Shown: one piece after another, positions 16,722 to 24,734 of the stretch
Numbering within the stretch: position 1 is the stretch's first letter
Layout of the letters: every line of letters begins with the position of its first letter
DNA from: Mesorhizobium sp.
Lineage (GTDB): Bacteria > Pseudomonadota > Alphaproteobacteria > Rhizobiales > Rhizobiaceae
Direction of reading: 5' to 3'
DNA length: 64,000 bases
Assembly (NCBI GenBank): GCA_004017275.1
Contig: SAKE01000010.1
Location: 142,054 to 206,053, forward strand
Made by a program: the position numbers and the translations under genes
Notes under the pieces: model-generated
What the model was told of the DNA's origin: nothing
Database searches by the model: none
The model's input: only the letters and a program-made list of their open reading frames with translations

Positions 16722-17666
16722 ATGGCTATTCGTACCGTCGCACCCCCCTCTGGCCTGCCGGCCATCTCCCCCTCAAGGAGGGGGGCGTGCCGTGCCGTCC
16801 TCACGGCAATGCTTTTCGCGTTTTCTTCGGTCGCCAACGCCGACACGCTGTCCTTAAAACCCTTCAAGGACGATCTCTTCGCCTATCCGGCCACGCTGTC
16901 GTCCGACAGCAACGGTGCCTACACGGTCCTCGACTATCGCGAAATGCGCGACATCAACAAGCGCGACCAAGTGCCCGAGCGCCGGGTGAGCGCCCAATAC
17001 ACCGACACCGGCGTTCGCAAGGTGCAGCAGGACCTGCTGCTGAAGACCGATGCCGGCGATGTCAGGCATGTTGCCGTCGGTAAGACCGAGGGCGCCGGCA
17101 TCATCGTGCTTTATCTGCACGGGCAGGGCGGCAGCCGCAAGCAAGGCGTCGACGATTTCACCTTCGGCGGCAATTTCAACCGGCTCAAGAATTTGATGGC
17201 CGGCAATGGCGGCCTCTATCTCAGCCCGGATTTTACCGATTTCGGCGACACCGGTGCCGCGCAGGTGGCGGCCCTGATTGATCACTATGCCGAACAATCG
17301 CCGGGCGCGAAGATCTTCGTCGCCTGCGGCTCGATGGGCGGCGCGCTGTGCTGGAAACTTGCCGCCCGCAACGATACCGGCCGGCGCATCAACGGGCTGC
17401 TGCTGCTCGGCTCGCTATGGGACGAGAGTTTCCTCGCCAGCCCCGCCTTCAGGCGCCATGTCCCGGTCTTCTTCGGCCAGGGCAGCCATGACGTGGTTTT
17501 CCCGGTGGAAAAGCAGGAAGCCTTCTTCCGCTCGATCATCGCCAGATCGAAGGCCTACCCGTATCCGACCCGCTTCGTCCGTTTCGAGACCGGCACCCAC
17601 GGCACGCCGATTCGCATGACCGACTGGCGCGGCACGCTCAACTGGATGCTGTCGAAGGCGCCTTGA
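16722..17666 (+). CDS. Exported alpha/beta hydrolase
   Basis: An alpha/beta hydrolase with the LYLHGQGGSRKQG oxyanion-hole strand, nucleophile Ser in ACGSMGGALC and catalytic His in FETGTHGTPIRM. A hydrophobic export segment ending SSVANA precedes the mature protein. The start is uncertain. A TTG at 16686 overlaps the upstream stop, ATG at 16722 reads through a family C repeat, and ATG at 16809 would leave a signal peptide with no basic residues. Reading through the repeat supplies Arg residues ahead of the hydrophobic core. Substrate unknown. Confidence 0.75.
   Translation: MAIRTVAPPSGLPAISPSRRGACRAVLTAMLFAFSSVANADTLSLKPFKDDLFAYPATLSSDSNGAYTVLDYREMRDINKRDQVPERRVSAQYTDTGVRKVQQDLLLKTDAGDVRHVAVGKTEGAGIIVLYLHGQGGSRKQGVDDFTFGGNFNRLKNLMAGNGGLYLSPDFTDFGDTGAAQVAALIDHYAEQSPGAKIFVACGSMGGALCWKLAARNDTGRRINGLLLLGSLWDESFLASPAFRRHVPVFFGQGSHDVVFPVEKQEAFFRSIIARSKAYPYPTRFVRFETGTHGTPIRMTDWRGTLNWMLSKAP
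16741..16787. repeat. Palindromic repeat (family C) within an open reading frame
   Basis: A copy of the CCCCCCTCTG.CCTGCCGG.CATCTCCCCCTCAAGG element. An inverted pair of the same family sits at 24,549-24,595 and 24,659-24,707. Here it falls inside the 5' part of the alpha/beta hydrolase reading frame and is translated as APPSGLPAISPSRRGA, or it forms part of the leader if a later start is used. Confidence 0.75.
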
Positions 17667-17693
17667 CCGGCACCGCGGGAAGCCTGTTCAGGC

Positions 17694-18746
17694 TCAGGGC
17701 GCGGTGTTGTAGTCGACAACCGTCTGCGGGTTTTCCTCACCATCATAGGACGCATCGACGTCATACTGGACCAGCGAGAAATTGCCGTTGCTAAACAGAT
17801 ACGTCCCGGCGTCGGATGCATCGCCGATGCCGCGCCACTTGTTGAACGTGGTGATCGTCTGGGTAGCTTCGTCATAGTCGGAATTGACCGCCCAGCCGGA
17901 CGTCTGGAAGCCGACGATGGTCATCCCCAGCAATTTGCCGTCGCTGTCATTGTTCTCGTAGCGGATGTCCATCTTGGGTTCGGCGAATTGCAATTGCCGC
18001 ACGGCCGATATCTCGTCGGTCATATAGTAGACCGAACTTTCATTGTAGGCGGCAGCCGAGCAGGAAAAGTGGAACAGCCGTGTCTCCCTGTCGGGATCGC
18101 CGGGCTGTGCGTCCTTGTCCTTGTATTTGATCGAAAAGACGGTCGGCTCATCAGTCAGGAACTGCTTGTCGCACTGGTCGCCATAGGTGGCCAGAAACGC
18201 CTTCTTGGCCTGCTCCAGCGCCGTGTCCTTCTTCGGTGGCGGCGGCCCGTCGCCGCAGCTTGGCGGCAACGCTTCTTCGAAATCGGCGGTGGAGGGCTTC
18301 AGCGCCCCTTTTTCGATGTGGATCGGATCGAAGGGCGGCGCGGCCTGGATCTGGGCATTCACCTGGCGCAGCGTATAGCAGCCGGCAAAGACCTTTTCGC
18401 CGCCGGCCTTGTCCGTGGCGCGGATGGCGACGGGAACGTTGTAGAAAATGCTGCCGGCCGCACCTTCGTCGGAAACAGCCCCGATCGCGACCTCGACCTT
18501 GTCTGTGCCGTCAAAGCCTTTGACGAAACTGTCGAAATCCTTTGCCGGCTTTGTATCGCCGAAATACCCCCATGCGCGGGCGAATTCGTGCCGGCTGATG
18601 GCGCTATAGAGCGAACGGACAACCGCGTCGGCGCTCGACCGGTCGTCGACATAGGGCGCTTCGGATGCATCGTCGGCGGCCAATGCGATCTGGCCTGCGG
18701 TGGCAAGGGAGAGAAAGGCTGTCGCTGCGAAAAGGGCGCGTCTCAT
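17694..18746 (-). CDS. DUF1176 family secreted protein
   Basis: The 350-residue exported protein has a signal peptide at residues 1-24 (RRALFAATAFLSLATAG, cleavage after ALA). A DUF1176-like C-terminal region includes SCSAAAYNESSVYY and GWAVNSDYDEATQTITTFNKWRGIGD. The start at 18746 follows CGGAGA; an extension to 18908 has no conserved content and is rejected. Several Cys residues suit the periplasm. No enzyme motif is seen. It is divergent from the DUF1993 gene. Confidence 0.85.
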   Translation of the reverse strand: MRRALFAATAFLSLATAGQIALAADDASEAPYVDDRSSADAVVRSLYSAISRHEFARAWGYFGDTKPAKDFDSFVKGFDGTDKVEVAIGAVSDEGAAGSIFYNVPVAIRATDKAGGEKVFAGCYTLRQVNAQIQAAPPFDPIHIEKGALKPSTADFEEALPPSCGDGPPPPKKDTALEQAKKAFLATYGDQCDKQFLTDEPTVFSIKYKDKDAQPGDPDRETRLFHFSCSAAAYNESSVYYMTDEISAVRQLQFAEPKMDIRYENNDSDGKLLGMTIVGFQTSGWAVNSDYDEATQTITTFNKWRGIGDASDAGTYLFSNGNFSLVQYDVDASYDGEENPQTVVDYNTAP

Positions 18747-18883
18747 CGGGAATCTCCGCTCGATAGGAGATTCTACTCTGGCGATTGCGGCAACGTGGTG
18801 ACGCGGCGTCGGCGGACTTGAAGAATCGTGCGCGAAGGCGCTACGTCGCGTCCGCCGGCGTTCGGCCGGGTAGGAGATTTGAC

Positions 18884-19390
18884 GTGACGATATCGATGTA
18901 TGAGGCATCCGTGCCTGTGTTCTCGGCCAGGCTGAAAGCGCTTTCCAACATTCTTGCGACAGCCGAACAGAATGCGCTTGACCGCAAGATCGACCCGCAG
19001 GTGTTTTTGACGGCGCGGCTGGCGCCAGACATGTTCGCCTTGACCAGGCAGGTGCAGATCGCCACCGATCATGCCAAGGGTGCGCCGTCGCGGCTCGCCG
19101 GTCGCGAAGTGCCGAGATACGAGGACAACGAGGCGAGTTTCGCCGAAGTCCAGGCGCGCATCACCAAGACCCTGGACCTTCTGGGCACATTTTCGGCTGC
19201 CGAGTTCGCCGGCTCCGACGACAAGATCATCGAGCTGAAGCTTGGCGGACGCGAAAGCTCGATACCCGGCATGCAGTATCTGCTGCACGTGGCCATGCCC
19301 AACTTCTATTTCCACCTCACCACGGCTTACGACATCCTTCGCCACAATGGCGTGCCGTTGGGTAAGGCGACATTCCTGGGAACGCGCTAA
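18884..19390 (+). CDS. DUF1993 family protein
   Basis: The 168-residue protein has the DUF1993 pattern: ISMYEASVPVFSARLKALSNIL near the N-terminus, LAPDMFALTRQVQIATDHAKG in the middle, and NFYFHLTTAYDILRHNGVPLGK at the end. The fold is a DinB-like four-helix bundle, though the metal-binding His set is incomplete. The start is GTG at 18884, preceded by AGGAG at an 8-base spacing. Function is unknown. It converges on the small DUF1127 gene. Confidence 0.87.
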   Translation: MTISMYEASVPVFSARLKALSNILATAEQNALDRKIDPQVFLTARLAPDMFALTRQVQIATDHAKGAPSRLAGREVPRYEDNEASFAEVQARITKTLDLLGTFSAAEFAGSDDKIIELKLGGRESSIPGMQYLLHVAMPNFYFHLTTAYDILRHNGVPLGKATFLGTR

Positions 19391-19407
19391 GGAATTGAGT
19401 TTTTGGA

Positions 19408-19433
19408 GATGTCCCGGATTGATCCGGGACATC
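19408..19433. terminator. Hairpin between convergent genes
   Basis: A perfect 11-bp stem (GATGTCCCGGA / TCCGGGACATC) with the loop TTGA lies between the DUF1993 gene (+) and the DUF1127 gene (-). No T-run follows on either side within 5 bases, so it is a plausible but weak bidirectional terminator or mRNA-end structure. Confidence 0.5.
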
Positions 19434-19449
19434 CTGAAACCGGATGTAC

Positions 19450-19614
19450 CTAGCGAATGGACATTTCGCGGGCGATGCGGGGGAAGTCGGCCGGCTTGAT
19501 ACCGATGTCGGCGCGGTCGGCATTGCTCATCGAATGAAGCAGCGCGAGCGCCGAGCGGTATCTCAGATGCTCCTGCGGCCGCGGCCGCGCGAACATTTCA
19601 GTGAAGAAACCCAT
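19450..19614 (-). CDS. Small DUF1127-type protein
   Basis: A 54-residue protein starting MGFFTEMFARPRPQEHLR and ending RIAREMSIR. The central RSALALLHSMSNADRADIGI segment matches the DUF1127 core (helix, then L.DIGI/V). Family members in Agrobacterium and Sinorhizobium affect phosphate and stress responses and may bind RNA. A candidate promoter lies upstream on this strand, with -10 TATATT at 19654-19649. A GGAGGACC sits about 19 bases before the ATG, too far for a standard ribosome-binding site. Confidence 0.75.
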   Translation of the reverse strand: MGFFTEMFARPRPQEHLRYRSALALLHSMSNADRADIGIKPADFPRIAREMSIR

Positions 19615-19814
19615 GATTCAAGCCCCAAATTGGTCCTCCACAGCTGCTAATATAGGTGAATCGTGACGATTGTGCAGTGCAGCATTTGCATACCTGCCAT
19701 GTCTTGGCGAATTTTTCGCCATTTCCTCCAACGTGTGAAACTTTTGGCCGACGCGCATCGTAGCCTCGAATGCTGGCTACATGGCCGGTTTTTCCTCGCC
19801 ACTCCTGGCGAATT

Positions 19815-19850
19815 CCGGACTGCATGAAAGTGCAGTCCGGCTTTTGTTTT
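19815..19850 (+). terminator. Orphan intrinsic terminator, (+) strand
   Basis: A 10-bp stem (CCGGACTGCA / TGCAGTCCGG, loop TGAAAG) is followed by CTTTTGTTTT. No (+) coding gene ends nearby: the closest upstream (+) gene stops at 19,390 beyond an intervening minus-strand gene. It therefore probably ends an uncharacterised RNA. A second smaller hairpin (TGGCGAA / TTCGCCA) and TTTCCTCC, an anti-Shine-Dalgarno-like stretch, occur about 90 bases upstream. Confidence 0.6.
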
Positions 19851-19946
19851 GGGATTGCGGATGGTCGAGCGGCGAGCCCGGGCAACGTTAAATTCGTTAA
19901 GATCGGTGGCATGCATTTTTAACGAGCCGGTTCTATGCTCTGAAAC

Positions 19947-20471
19947 TTGCACAGTCGGGCAAAGGGGGAGGCTGATATCGCTACTGGCGCCAAGCGGGAT
20001 TTCGCTTCATTGCTCGATGATCTCTTCGTCGCTTCCGACAAGGGTGACGGAATTGAGGGCGACGAGGTCGGCGCTCGTCCATCCATCCCGTTCGACTATC
20101 TCTCGGTGGCCGATGAACTCCATTCCGGCCGCATCAAGGTTTCCGCTGCCGAATATCGCGAGGCGGGTGCTGATCTGGCGACCGAATTCGCCGCCTTGCT
20201 CGATCATGCCAAACTGGCTCTCGCCGGCGAGGAGCCAAAGCCCGAGGAAAAACTGCCGCCGATCGATCCCGAAGCCATCGCCGTCGAACTCGGCCTCAAT
20301 CAGCCCAAACAGGTCGCCGATTTCGGCCGCATGCGCCGCAGCTTTGCCTTTGCCAACCATCCCGATCGCGTCGCCCCGCATCTGCGCCAGCGCGCTATGA
20401 TCCGCATGCAGGTCGCCAACATGCTGATCGACGAAGCCAAACGCCGTGCGCTGGCCGGTGCTCGCCGCTAA
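19947..20471 (+). CDS. Conserved hypothetical with a J-domain-like HPD segment
   Basis: The 174-residue protein has an acidic, low-complexity N-terminal half, including PFDYLSVADELHSGRIKVSAAEYREA. Its C-terminal helical segment contains RRSFAFANHPDRVAPHLRQR followed by an amphipathic helix ANMLIDEAKRRA. The HPD between two basic helices resembles the J-domain signature of DnaJ co-chaperones, although helix I is not obvious. The start (TTG at 19947) is uncertain, since no ATG is in frame upstream. Neighbours give no clue. Confidence 0.65.
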   Translation: MHSRAKGEADIATGAKRDFASLLDDLFVASDKGDGIEGDEVGARPSIPFDYLSVADELHSGRIKVSAAEYREAGADLATEFAALLDHAKLALAGEEPKPEEKLPPIDPEAIAVELGLNQPKQVADFGRMRRSFAFANHPDRVAPHLRQRAMIRMQVANMLIDEAKRRALAGARR

Positions 20472-20589
20472 ACCCGGCTGGTTCACGCAAAAGTCGGTTC
20501 TGCGAGGCTTGGAGAGCGGCTCTGCTTTCCTGTAAGAGATTGGTTCCTCCCCGCGCAACCGCGCACACTTCCCTCCGGAGCAGAATTCC

Positions 20590-21657
20590 ATGCACAAACG
20601 CCGTCTCGGTCGGACCGATCTTCTTGTTACCCAGATCTGCCTCGGCTCCATGACCTGGGGCCAGCAGAACACCGAGGCCGAGGGCCACGCCCAGATGGAC
20701 CTGGCCTTCTCGCGCGGCGTCAATTTCATCGACACCGCCGAGCTCTACCCGATCCCGCCCAAGGCGGAGACGCAAGGGCGGACCGAAAAGATCATCGGCA
20801 GCTGGATGAAGGCCAACGGCAACCGCGACAAGGTGATCCTGGCCTCCAAAGTCGTCGGCCGCACGGCCAACACATGGTTTCGCGGCGACAGGCCGTCGCA
20901 ACTGGTGCGCGCCGATATTTTTGACGCCATCGACAAGTCGCTGGCCAAGCTCGGGACCGACTATATCGACCTCTACCAGATCCATTGGCCGGAACGGGAC
21001 ATTCCCTGGGGTGCCAATCCGACGCGCATTGGCGCCGTATCGCCGCGCGCCGATTCCGTTGGTGCACCGACCGACGAAACCCCGATCGCCGAGACGCTTG
21101 CCGTTTTCGACGAACTGGTGAAGGTGGGAAAGATCCGTCATTTCGGCCTGTCGAACGAGAGTTCCTGGGGCGTGATGCGTTTCCTTGCCGAGGCGGACAA
21201 AGGCATCGGCCCGCGCGTCGCGTCGATCCAGAACGCCTACAATCTCGTCAACCGCACCTTCGAGGTGAACCTCGCCGAGGTCTGCGAGCGCGAGCAGGTG
21301 TCGTTGCTGCCGTATTCGCCGCTGGCGCAAGGCTACCTGACCGGCAAATACGACCATGGCGCGCGCCCGCAGGGGTCGCGCTCGCAGCTGTTCAATCGCG
21401 GCCAGCGCTACGAGACGCCCAATGCCGCCGAGGCACAGCTCGAATACAATGAATTGGCGCGTTCCTTTGGCCTGGAGCCGGCCCTGTTTGCCAACGCCTA
21501 TGTTTCGAGCCGGCCGTTCGTCACCTCGAACATCGTCGGTGCGACGACCGTTGCGCAGCTCGACATGGCGCTGTCCTCAGTCGATGTCGTCTGGACCGCA
21601 GAGATGCAGAAGGCGGTGGATGCGATCCACCAGCGGGTCGGCAATCCCTGTCCTTGA
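20590..21657 (+). CDS. Tas-like aldo/keto reductase
   Basis: A 355-residue NADPH-dependent aldo/keto reductase. It resembles E. coli Tas closely, including MTWGQQNTEAEGHAQMDLAF, AELYPIPPKAETQGRTEKI and DLYQIHWPERD. The catalytic tetrad can be placed: Asp and Tyr in FIDTAELYP, Lys in VILASKVVGR and His in YQIHWP. The C-terminal NADPH-binding part reads SNIVGATTVAQLD. No substrate is assigned. The start follows CCCTCCGGAGCAG. It is a single gene between unrelated neighbours. Confidence 0.9.
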   Translation: MHKRRLGRTDLLVTQICLGSMTWGQQNTEAEGHAQMDLAFSRGVNFIDTAELYPIPPKAETQGRTEKIIGSWMKANGNRDKVILASKVVGRTANTWFRGDRPSQLVRADIFDAIDKSLAKLGTDYIDLYQIHWPERDIPWGANPTRIGAVSPRADSVGAPTDETPIAETLAVFDELVKVGKIRHFGLSNESSWGVMRFLAEADKGIGPRVASIQNAYNLVNRTFEVNLAEVCEREQVSLLPYSPLAQGYLTGKYDHGARPQGSRSQLFNRGQRYETPNAAEAQLEYNELARSFGLEPALFANAYVSSRPFVTSNIVGATTVAQLDMALSSVDVVWTAEMQKAVDAIHQRVGNPCP

Positions 21658-21709
21658 ACGGGATTGGCTGCGGCCGAATACTCAATAATTCCAAAGGGGG
21701 CGGGCAATC

Positions 21710-22975
21710 ATGAATTTTCCGATAGAGCTGGTCCGCGAACGATTTCCGGCACTATCCCTGACCGACAAGGGCGGCCGCCGCATCTATCTCGACAACCCGG
21801 CCGGGACACAGGTGCCGCAAGCCGTCGCGGATGCCGTGTCGCGCTGTCTCCTGACCACCAATGCCAACCTTGGCGGCTATTTCGAAACGACGATTGCCGC
21901 GCAAGCCGTCGTCGATGAGGCGCACCGGTCGATGGCCGATTTCCTCGGTGCGACGAGCCCCGAGGAAATCATCATCGGCGCTAACATGACGACGCTGACC
22001 TACCACATGTCGCGCACGCTCGGCCGCACGATGCAGCCCGGCGACGAGATCATCCTCACCCGCATGGATCATGAGGGCAACGTCTCGCCCTGGCTGCAGC
22101 TGGCCGAGGATCTTGGCCTTGTCGTGCGCTGGCTGCCGTTCGACGAGAACAGCTGGCAGGTCGAAGAGGCGACGCTGGCCGGTCTGCTTTCGGAGAAGAC
22201 ACGATTGGTCGCGTTGAACTACGCCAGCAATTTGACCGGCTCGATCAACCGGGTGAAGGCGCTGACCGCCGTCGCCAGGAATGCCGGCGCCCTGGTCTAT
22301 GTCGACGCCGTCCAGTTCGCGCCGCACGGCCTGATCGACGTGCAGGAGCTCGGCTGCGACTTCCTGACCTGCTCGGCCTACAAATTCTTCGGTCCGCATA
22401 TGGGCATATTGTGGGGGCGTCGCGACGTCATCGGCGGGCTGATACCCTACAAATGTCGCTGTTCGTCTAACGGCCTGCCGGAACGGTTCGAACTCGGTAC
22501 GCCGCAGATCGAGCTGATGGCCGGTCTCAGCGCCGCGGTCGATTATTTTGCTGACCTTGGAGCTGCGGCGGGCGAGGGCGGCTCCAGAAGGCAGAAGATC
22601 GCCAGGGCGTTCGAAGTGTCGATCGCCTACGAAAACCCGCTGGCGCAACGGCTTATCGACGGCCTCTCCGGCATTTCAGGCCTGACCATCCACGGCATCA
22701 CCGATCCGAAGCGGCTCGGTGATCGCGTGCCCACGGTGTCCTTCACCGTCGACGGAATCGTGCCGGAGACGATCGTTCGGCAGATGAACGCCGAAAACAT
22801 CTTCTTGTGGTCCGGTCACAACTACGCCTGGGAGATCGTCCACCAGCTCGGCATTCCGGCCGAGCATGGCGTCGTGCGCATCGGCATCGCCCACTACAAC
22901 ACATCAGCCGAAATCGACGAGACGTTGGAGAGCGTGCATCGGGTGATCGCGATGCTCAGGCAGCAGCGCTCCTGA
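21710..22975 (+). CDS. Cysteine desulfurase-like class V aminotransferase-fold protein
   Basis: A 421-residue PLP protein of the desulfurase-like (SufS-related) subgroup. Landmarks are IYLDNPAGTQVP at the N-terminus, VYVDAVQFAPHGLIDVQELG and the Schiff-base Lys in LTCSAYKFFGPHMG. The conserved GHHCAQ segment that holds the catalytic Cys in SufS reads GHNYAWEI here, so true desulfurase activity is doubtful. It may act as a lyase, racemase or aminotransferase on another amino acid. The start follows AAAGGGGGCGGGC. Confidence 0.88.
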   Translation: MNFPIELVRERFPALSLTDKGGRRIYLDNPAGTQVPQAVADAVSRCLLTTNANLGGYFETTIAAQAVVDEAHRSMADFLGATSPEEIIIGANMTTLTYHMSRTLGRTMQPGDEIILTRMDHEGNVSPWLQLAEDLGLVVRWLPFDENSWQVEEATLAGLLSEKTRLVALNYASNLTGSINRVKALTAVARNAGALVYVDAVQFAPHGLIDVQELGCDFLTCSAYKFFGPHMGILWGRRDVIGGLIPYKCRCSSNGLPERFELGTPQIELMAGLSAAVDYFADLGAAAGEGGSRRQKIARAFEVSIAYENPLAQRLIDGLSGISGLTIHGITDPKRLGDRVPTVSFTVDGIVPETIVRQMNAENIFLWSGHNYAWEIVHQLGIPAEHGVVRIGIAHYNTSAEIDETLESVHRVIAMLRQQRS

Positions 22976-22990
22976 CGCGCCAGCGCGAGA

Positions 22991-24019
22991 TCAGCGCGCC
23001 TTGCCGCCGAACCCGGTAAGGAAAGCGGTGAGATTGTCGCCGAGTTCATCGCAGAGATAACCGCCCTCCTGGACGATGACCGTCGGCAGGCCAAGCTTTG
23101 CAATGGCCTCGCCGATGCGCGAGAAGCCCGGTGTCGTCACCGAAAGCCCGCCGAACGGATCGCCCTCGAAGGCATCGAGGCCGAGCGCCACGACCAGCGC
23201 CTCGGGCGAAAAAGCACGGATGCGCTGGAACGCCACCTCAAGCGCTTCCAGAAACGCCGCATCGGCGGATTTGCGCGGCAGCGGCAGGTTGAAATTGTAG
23301 CCGAGGCCGGGTCCTTCGCCGCGCTCGTCGGCATGGCCCCAGAAGAACGGATAGAAGCGCACCGGATCGGCATGCAGCGAGACGGTCAGCACATCCGGCC
23401 GTGCGTAGAAGATGCCTTGCGTACCGTTGCCGTGATGGAGGTCGACATCGAGAATGGCCACACGCGACGCCGTCCTGCGCAAGACCTGGGCGGCGACGGC
23501 CGAATTGTTGATGAAACAGAAGCCGCCGGCGACATCGGCAAAGGCGTGATGGCCGGGCGGTCGGCACAGCGCATAGGCGACCGGTGCGCCTGCCATCACG
23601 GCTTCAGCGGCTTCGACCGCGCTCCAGGCGCTCCACAGCGCGCTCTGCCAGGTCTCGCCCGAGATTGGGCAGGCCGTATCGGCCATATGGTAGCCAGCCT
23701 GGCCGACCGCCGAGGCCGGATAGGAGCCGTTGCGCGCGATCGGGTGGATGTTGGGGATCACTTCCTCCGAAGCGCCTTCGATGCGCTGCCAGCGCTCGAA
23801 AATGTGCTCGAGGAAATCAAGATACTCCGGCGTGTGCACCGCCGCGACCGGACCGAGCCCGTGATTGCGTGGCCGCTCGATCGTGCATCCCGCAGATAAT
23901 GCGCCGGCTAATAATCTCCCGATCCGTTCGGGCTTTTCCGGATTGGGTTTCGCAGCACCGCTCGAAAGAAAGGTCTTGGGGTCGTGGCGCTTCTGCTCCT
24001 CGGCGTAGAAGGCTTTCAT
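22991..24019 (-). CDS. Histone-deacetylase-fold acetylpolyamine amidohydrolase
   Basis: The 342-residue zinc hydrolase has the size of bacterial acetylpolyamine amidohydrolases. The His pair is His158-His159 in RPPGHHA, the zinc ligands are Asp193, His195 and Asp282 (DVDLHHGNG, GLDAFEGDP), and the catalytic Tyr is Tyr321 in EGGYLCDELG. These positions fall within two residues of the numbering I recall for the Mycoplana enzyme. It overlaps the upstream SSAT-like acetyltransferase gene by 4 bases, which strengthens a polyamine or related amine substrate. Cytoplasmic. Confidence 0.9.
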   Translation of the reverse strand: MKAFYAEEQKRHDPKTFLSSGAAKPNPEKPERIGRLLAGALSAGCTIERPRNHGLGPVAAVHTPEYLDFLEHIFERWQRIEGASEEVIPNIHPIARNGSYPASAVGQAGYHMADTACPISGETWQSALWSAWSAVEAAEAVMAGAPVAYALCRPPGHHAFADVAGGFCFINNSAVAAQVLRRTASRVAILDVDLHHGNGTQGIFYARPDVLTVSLHADPVRFYPFFWGHADERGEGPGLGYNFNLPLPRKSADAAFLEALEVAFQRIRAFSPEALVVALGLDAFEGDPFGGLSVTTPGFSRIGEAIAKLGLPTVIVQEGGYLCDELGDNLTAFLTGFGGKAR

Positions 24020-24528
24020 TCCTGCTCCCCATTTTCGGTCGCGTTGGCGAAGGCAAAGAAGGCCTCGCCGATGATTTTTTGGGTCTGTTCGTAGCTCGAC
24101 CAGGCGATGCCCAGTCTCTCGTAGAAGGCCTTGGCACCTTCATTGTCTGTGTCGACGGACAGCCGGAGATAGACGCCGCCTTCCTTCCGGCACTGTGCAG
24201 CAACGTGCCGCAGCAGCCGCTCGCCGATCTTGCGGCCGCGAAACCGGTCCTCGACATAGAGATCCTGCACATAGACGCCAGGCCGCCCCATCCAGGTCGA
24301 AAAGATCGGGAAATGCAGACAGAGACCGGCAAATTCGCCGTCCACCTCGGCGATCAGGGTCGAAAAGGCGGGCTTTTCGCCAAAACCGTAGGTGCGCAGA
24401 TCGTCGGGTGTGGAGATGATCTCCTCTGGCGCACCGATATGCGTGCCGAGTTTCAGGATCGCGGCGTGGATCGTTTCGACGTCGTCGAGAGTGCCGGGAC
24501 GGAGGTGGATATCGTTTGATGCTGTCAC
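24016..24528 (-). CDS. GNAT acetyltransferase resembling spermidine/spermine N-acetyltransferase
   Basis: The 170-residue GNAT protein has a core that resembles SSAT1-type diamine acetyltransferases: DLRTYGFGEKPAFSTLIAEV, then VYVQDLYVEDRFRGRKIGE (acetyl-CoA-binding motif A), then NEGAKAFYERLGI. It probably acetylates a polyamine, thialysine or a similar primary amine. Its stop overlaps the start of the acetylpolyamine amidohydrolase gene by 4 bases, so one transcript would encode an acetylating and a deacetylating enzyme. Confidence 0.87.
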   Translation of the reverse strand: MTASNDIHLRPGTLDDVETIHAAILKLGTHIGAPEEIISTPDDLRTYGFGEKPAFSTLIAEVDGEFAGLCLHFPIFSTWMGRPGVYVQDLYVEDRFRGRKIGERLLRHVAAQCRKEGGVYLRLSVDTDNEGAKAFYERLGIAWSSYEQTQKIIGEAFFAFANATENGEQE

Positions 24529-24548
24529 GATAGGTATGGCGCCAAGGC

Positions 24549-24707
24549 GCCCCCCTCTGTCCTGCCGGACATCTCCCCCTCAAGGGGGGAGATTTGCTGT
24601 CGCCACTGGTTTCGCAAATCTCCAACTTCAGAAGAGGGGCGGCATCGCCAAAGTTGCCAATCTCCCCCCTTGAGGGGGAGATGTCCGGTAGGACAGAGGG
24701 GGGTGGG
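24549..24707. repeat. Inverted pair of palindromic repeats (family C)
   Basis: Two family C copies in opposite orientation, 24,549-24,595 and 24,659-24,707, flank about 63 bases. The arms (CCCCCCTCTGTCCTGCCGGA and its mirror) can form a long stem. The pair sits between the BKACE gene and the SSAT-like gene, both on the minus strand. It may divide the transcript or protect mRNA ends. Confidence 0.85.
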
Positions 24708-24734
24708 ACTGGATGCTACCATCTCAATCACATC

